Source: Desulfobacula sp.
GTDB taxonomy: Bacteria > Desulfobacterota > Desulfobacteria > Desulfobacterales > Desulfobacteraceae
Direction of reading: 5' to 3'
DNA length: 6,059 nucleotides
NCBI GenBank assembly: GCA_018702715.1
Contig: JABIYQ010000356.1
Location: 1 to 6,059, forward strand
The first letter of the stretch is position 1, and each line of letters starts with the position of its first letter. The notes under the pieces are model-generated. The model did no database searches. It had not been told where the DNA came from and saw only the letters and a program-made list of their open reading frames with translations. Shown here one piece after another: positions 5,625-6,059 of this stretch. Both the position numbers and the translations under genes were made by a program.

Positions 5625-6059
5625 CAAAGAACATCAGGTCAAAAACACCTTTATTTATTTATTGCCTGTTATTATTGGCAATGCACTGCCCTTAATTTCC
5701 CTGCCGATATTTACAAGGATCTTAACAAGGGAAGATTTTGGGTTGCTTGCTCTTGTGCAGATATATGCAATCTTTGCAAGCGGTCTGGCCAACTTTGGGA
5801 TGACGGCAGCCTATGACCGCAATTATTTTCAATATAGAAGTGACAACAGGCAAACAGCTCAATTATTGTACTCTACTATTTTATTTGTCCTGCTGAATTT
5901 TGTTTTTCTTGCCGTACTGACATATATATTTAAAGAAACGCTTGCAAGGTTTGTTACCGGTTCCTATCTGTATGGGAACTTGTTGTTTTTTTCCTTTTGC
6001 GGGCAATTTTTTTTTAGTATCAGCTATTATTATTTAAGCTTTTTTAAAAATTCCGGAAC
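5617..6059 (+). CDS. Wzx-type polysaccharide/oligosaccharide flippase, N-terminal part
   Basis: An ATG at 5617 opens a frame that stays open to the end of the window (147 codons seen; whole family members are usually about 400-500 residues). Seen: a short charged N-terminus (MDNKEHQVKN), then four hydrophobic segments at about residues 11-36, 43-62, 83-105 and 117-140. The typical flippase opening is present: FIYLLPVIIGNALPLISLP, FTRILTREDFGLLALVQ and then NFGMTAAYDRNYF. The PIFTRILTREDFG stretch is the recognisable element of the Wzx/polysaccharide-exporter (MOP superfamily) N-terminus. Known role: moving undecaprenyl-linked repeat units from the cytoplasmic to the periplasmic face of the inner membrane. 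The start codon overlaps the last 8 bases of the PFTS gene (a +1 frame relation), so translation is probably coupled; only a weak TAAAGA (5612-5617) precedes it. Confidence 0.88.
   Translation, partial: MDNKEHQVKNTFIYLLPVIIGNALPLISLPIFTRILTREDFGLLALVQIYAIFASGLANFGMTAAYDRNYFQYRSDNRQTAQLLYSTILFVLLNFVFLAVLTYIFKETLARFVTGSYLYGNLLFFSFCGQFFFSISYYYLSFFKNSG

Overview
The window is an A+T-rich stretch of a bacterial surface-polysaccharide (O-antigen/capsule-type) locus. It carries five genes, all on the + strand, of which the first and last run off the edges. In order they are: the C-terminal two thirds of a class III PLP aminotransferase (1-840), an aldo/keto reductase (983-1900), a cobalamin-binding-domain radical SAM enzyme (1934-3322), a 'PFTS motif' polysaccharide-biosynthesis protein with a GT-B-like C-terminus (3648-5624), and the N-terminus of a Wzx-type polysaccharide flippase (5617-6059). 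Codon usage, family composition and the type of repeats suggest a Gram-negative, probably a Desulfobacterota/deltaproteobacterial sulfate reducer. That is a judgement from general resemblance; there is no rRNA or other marker gene here to prove it.

Two non-coding gaps divide the locus and both hold repeats. Gap 1 (841-982) has three copies of a 17-bp unit followed by a perfect 28-bp-arm palindrome (921-978). The palindrome ends 4 bases before the first possible start codon of the aldo/keto reductase and leaves no visible ribosome-binding site, so it looks like a REP/REPIN-type array that arrived or expanded there. Gap 2 (3323-3647) has a nested structure. A nearly perfect 21-bp inverted repeat (3359-3379/3566-3586, followed by TTTT) looks like an old intrinsic terminator. 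Its loop is occupied by a 156-bp MITE-like palindromic element (3399-3554) with GGG...CCC ends, flanked by TTA on both sides. Downstream of it are a small perfect palindrome and a TACAAT box that may give the last two genes their own promoter.

Working picture: the aminotransferase and aldo/keto reductase would build or modify an activated sugar (amination and carbonyl reduction). The B12/radical SAM protein could add an unusual modification such as C-methylation. The PFTS protein would act on the glycan as a probable transferase, and the flippase would move the lipid-linked unit across the inner membrane. The family assignments are well supported by motifs. The actual substrates and glycan are not determinable from this window. 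I saw no CRISPR array, tRNA, rRNA, phage gene or intact transposase, and no clear sign of a new defence or mobile system. The most interesting features are the two repeat structures and the radical SAM enzyme sitting inside a glycan locus.
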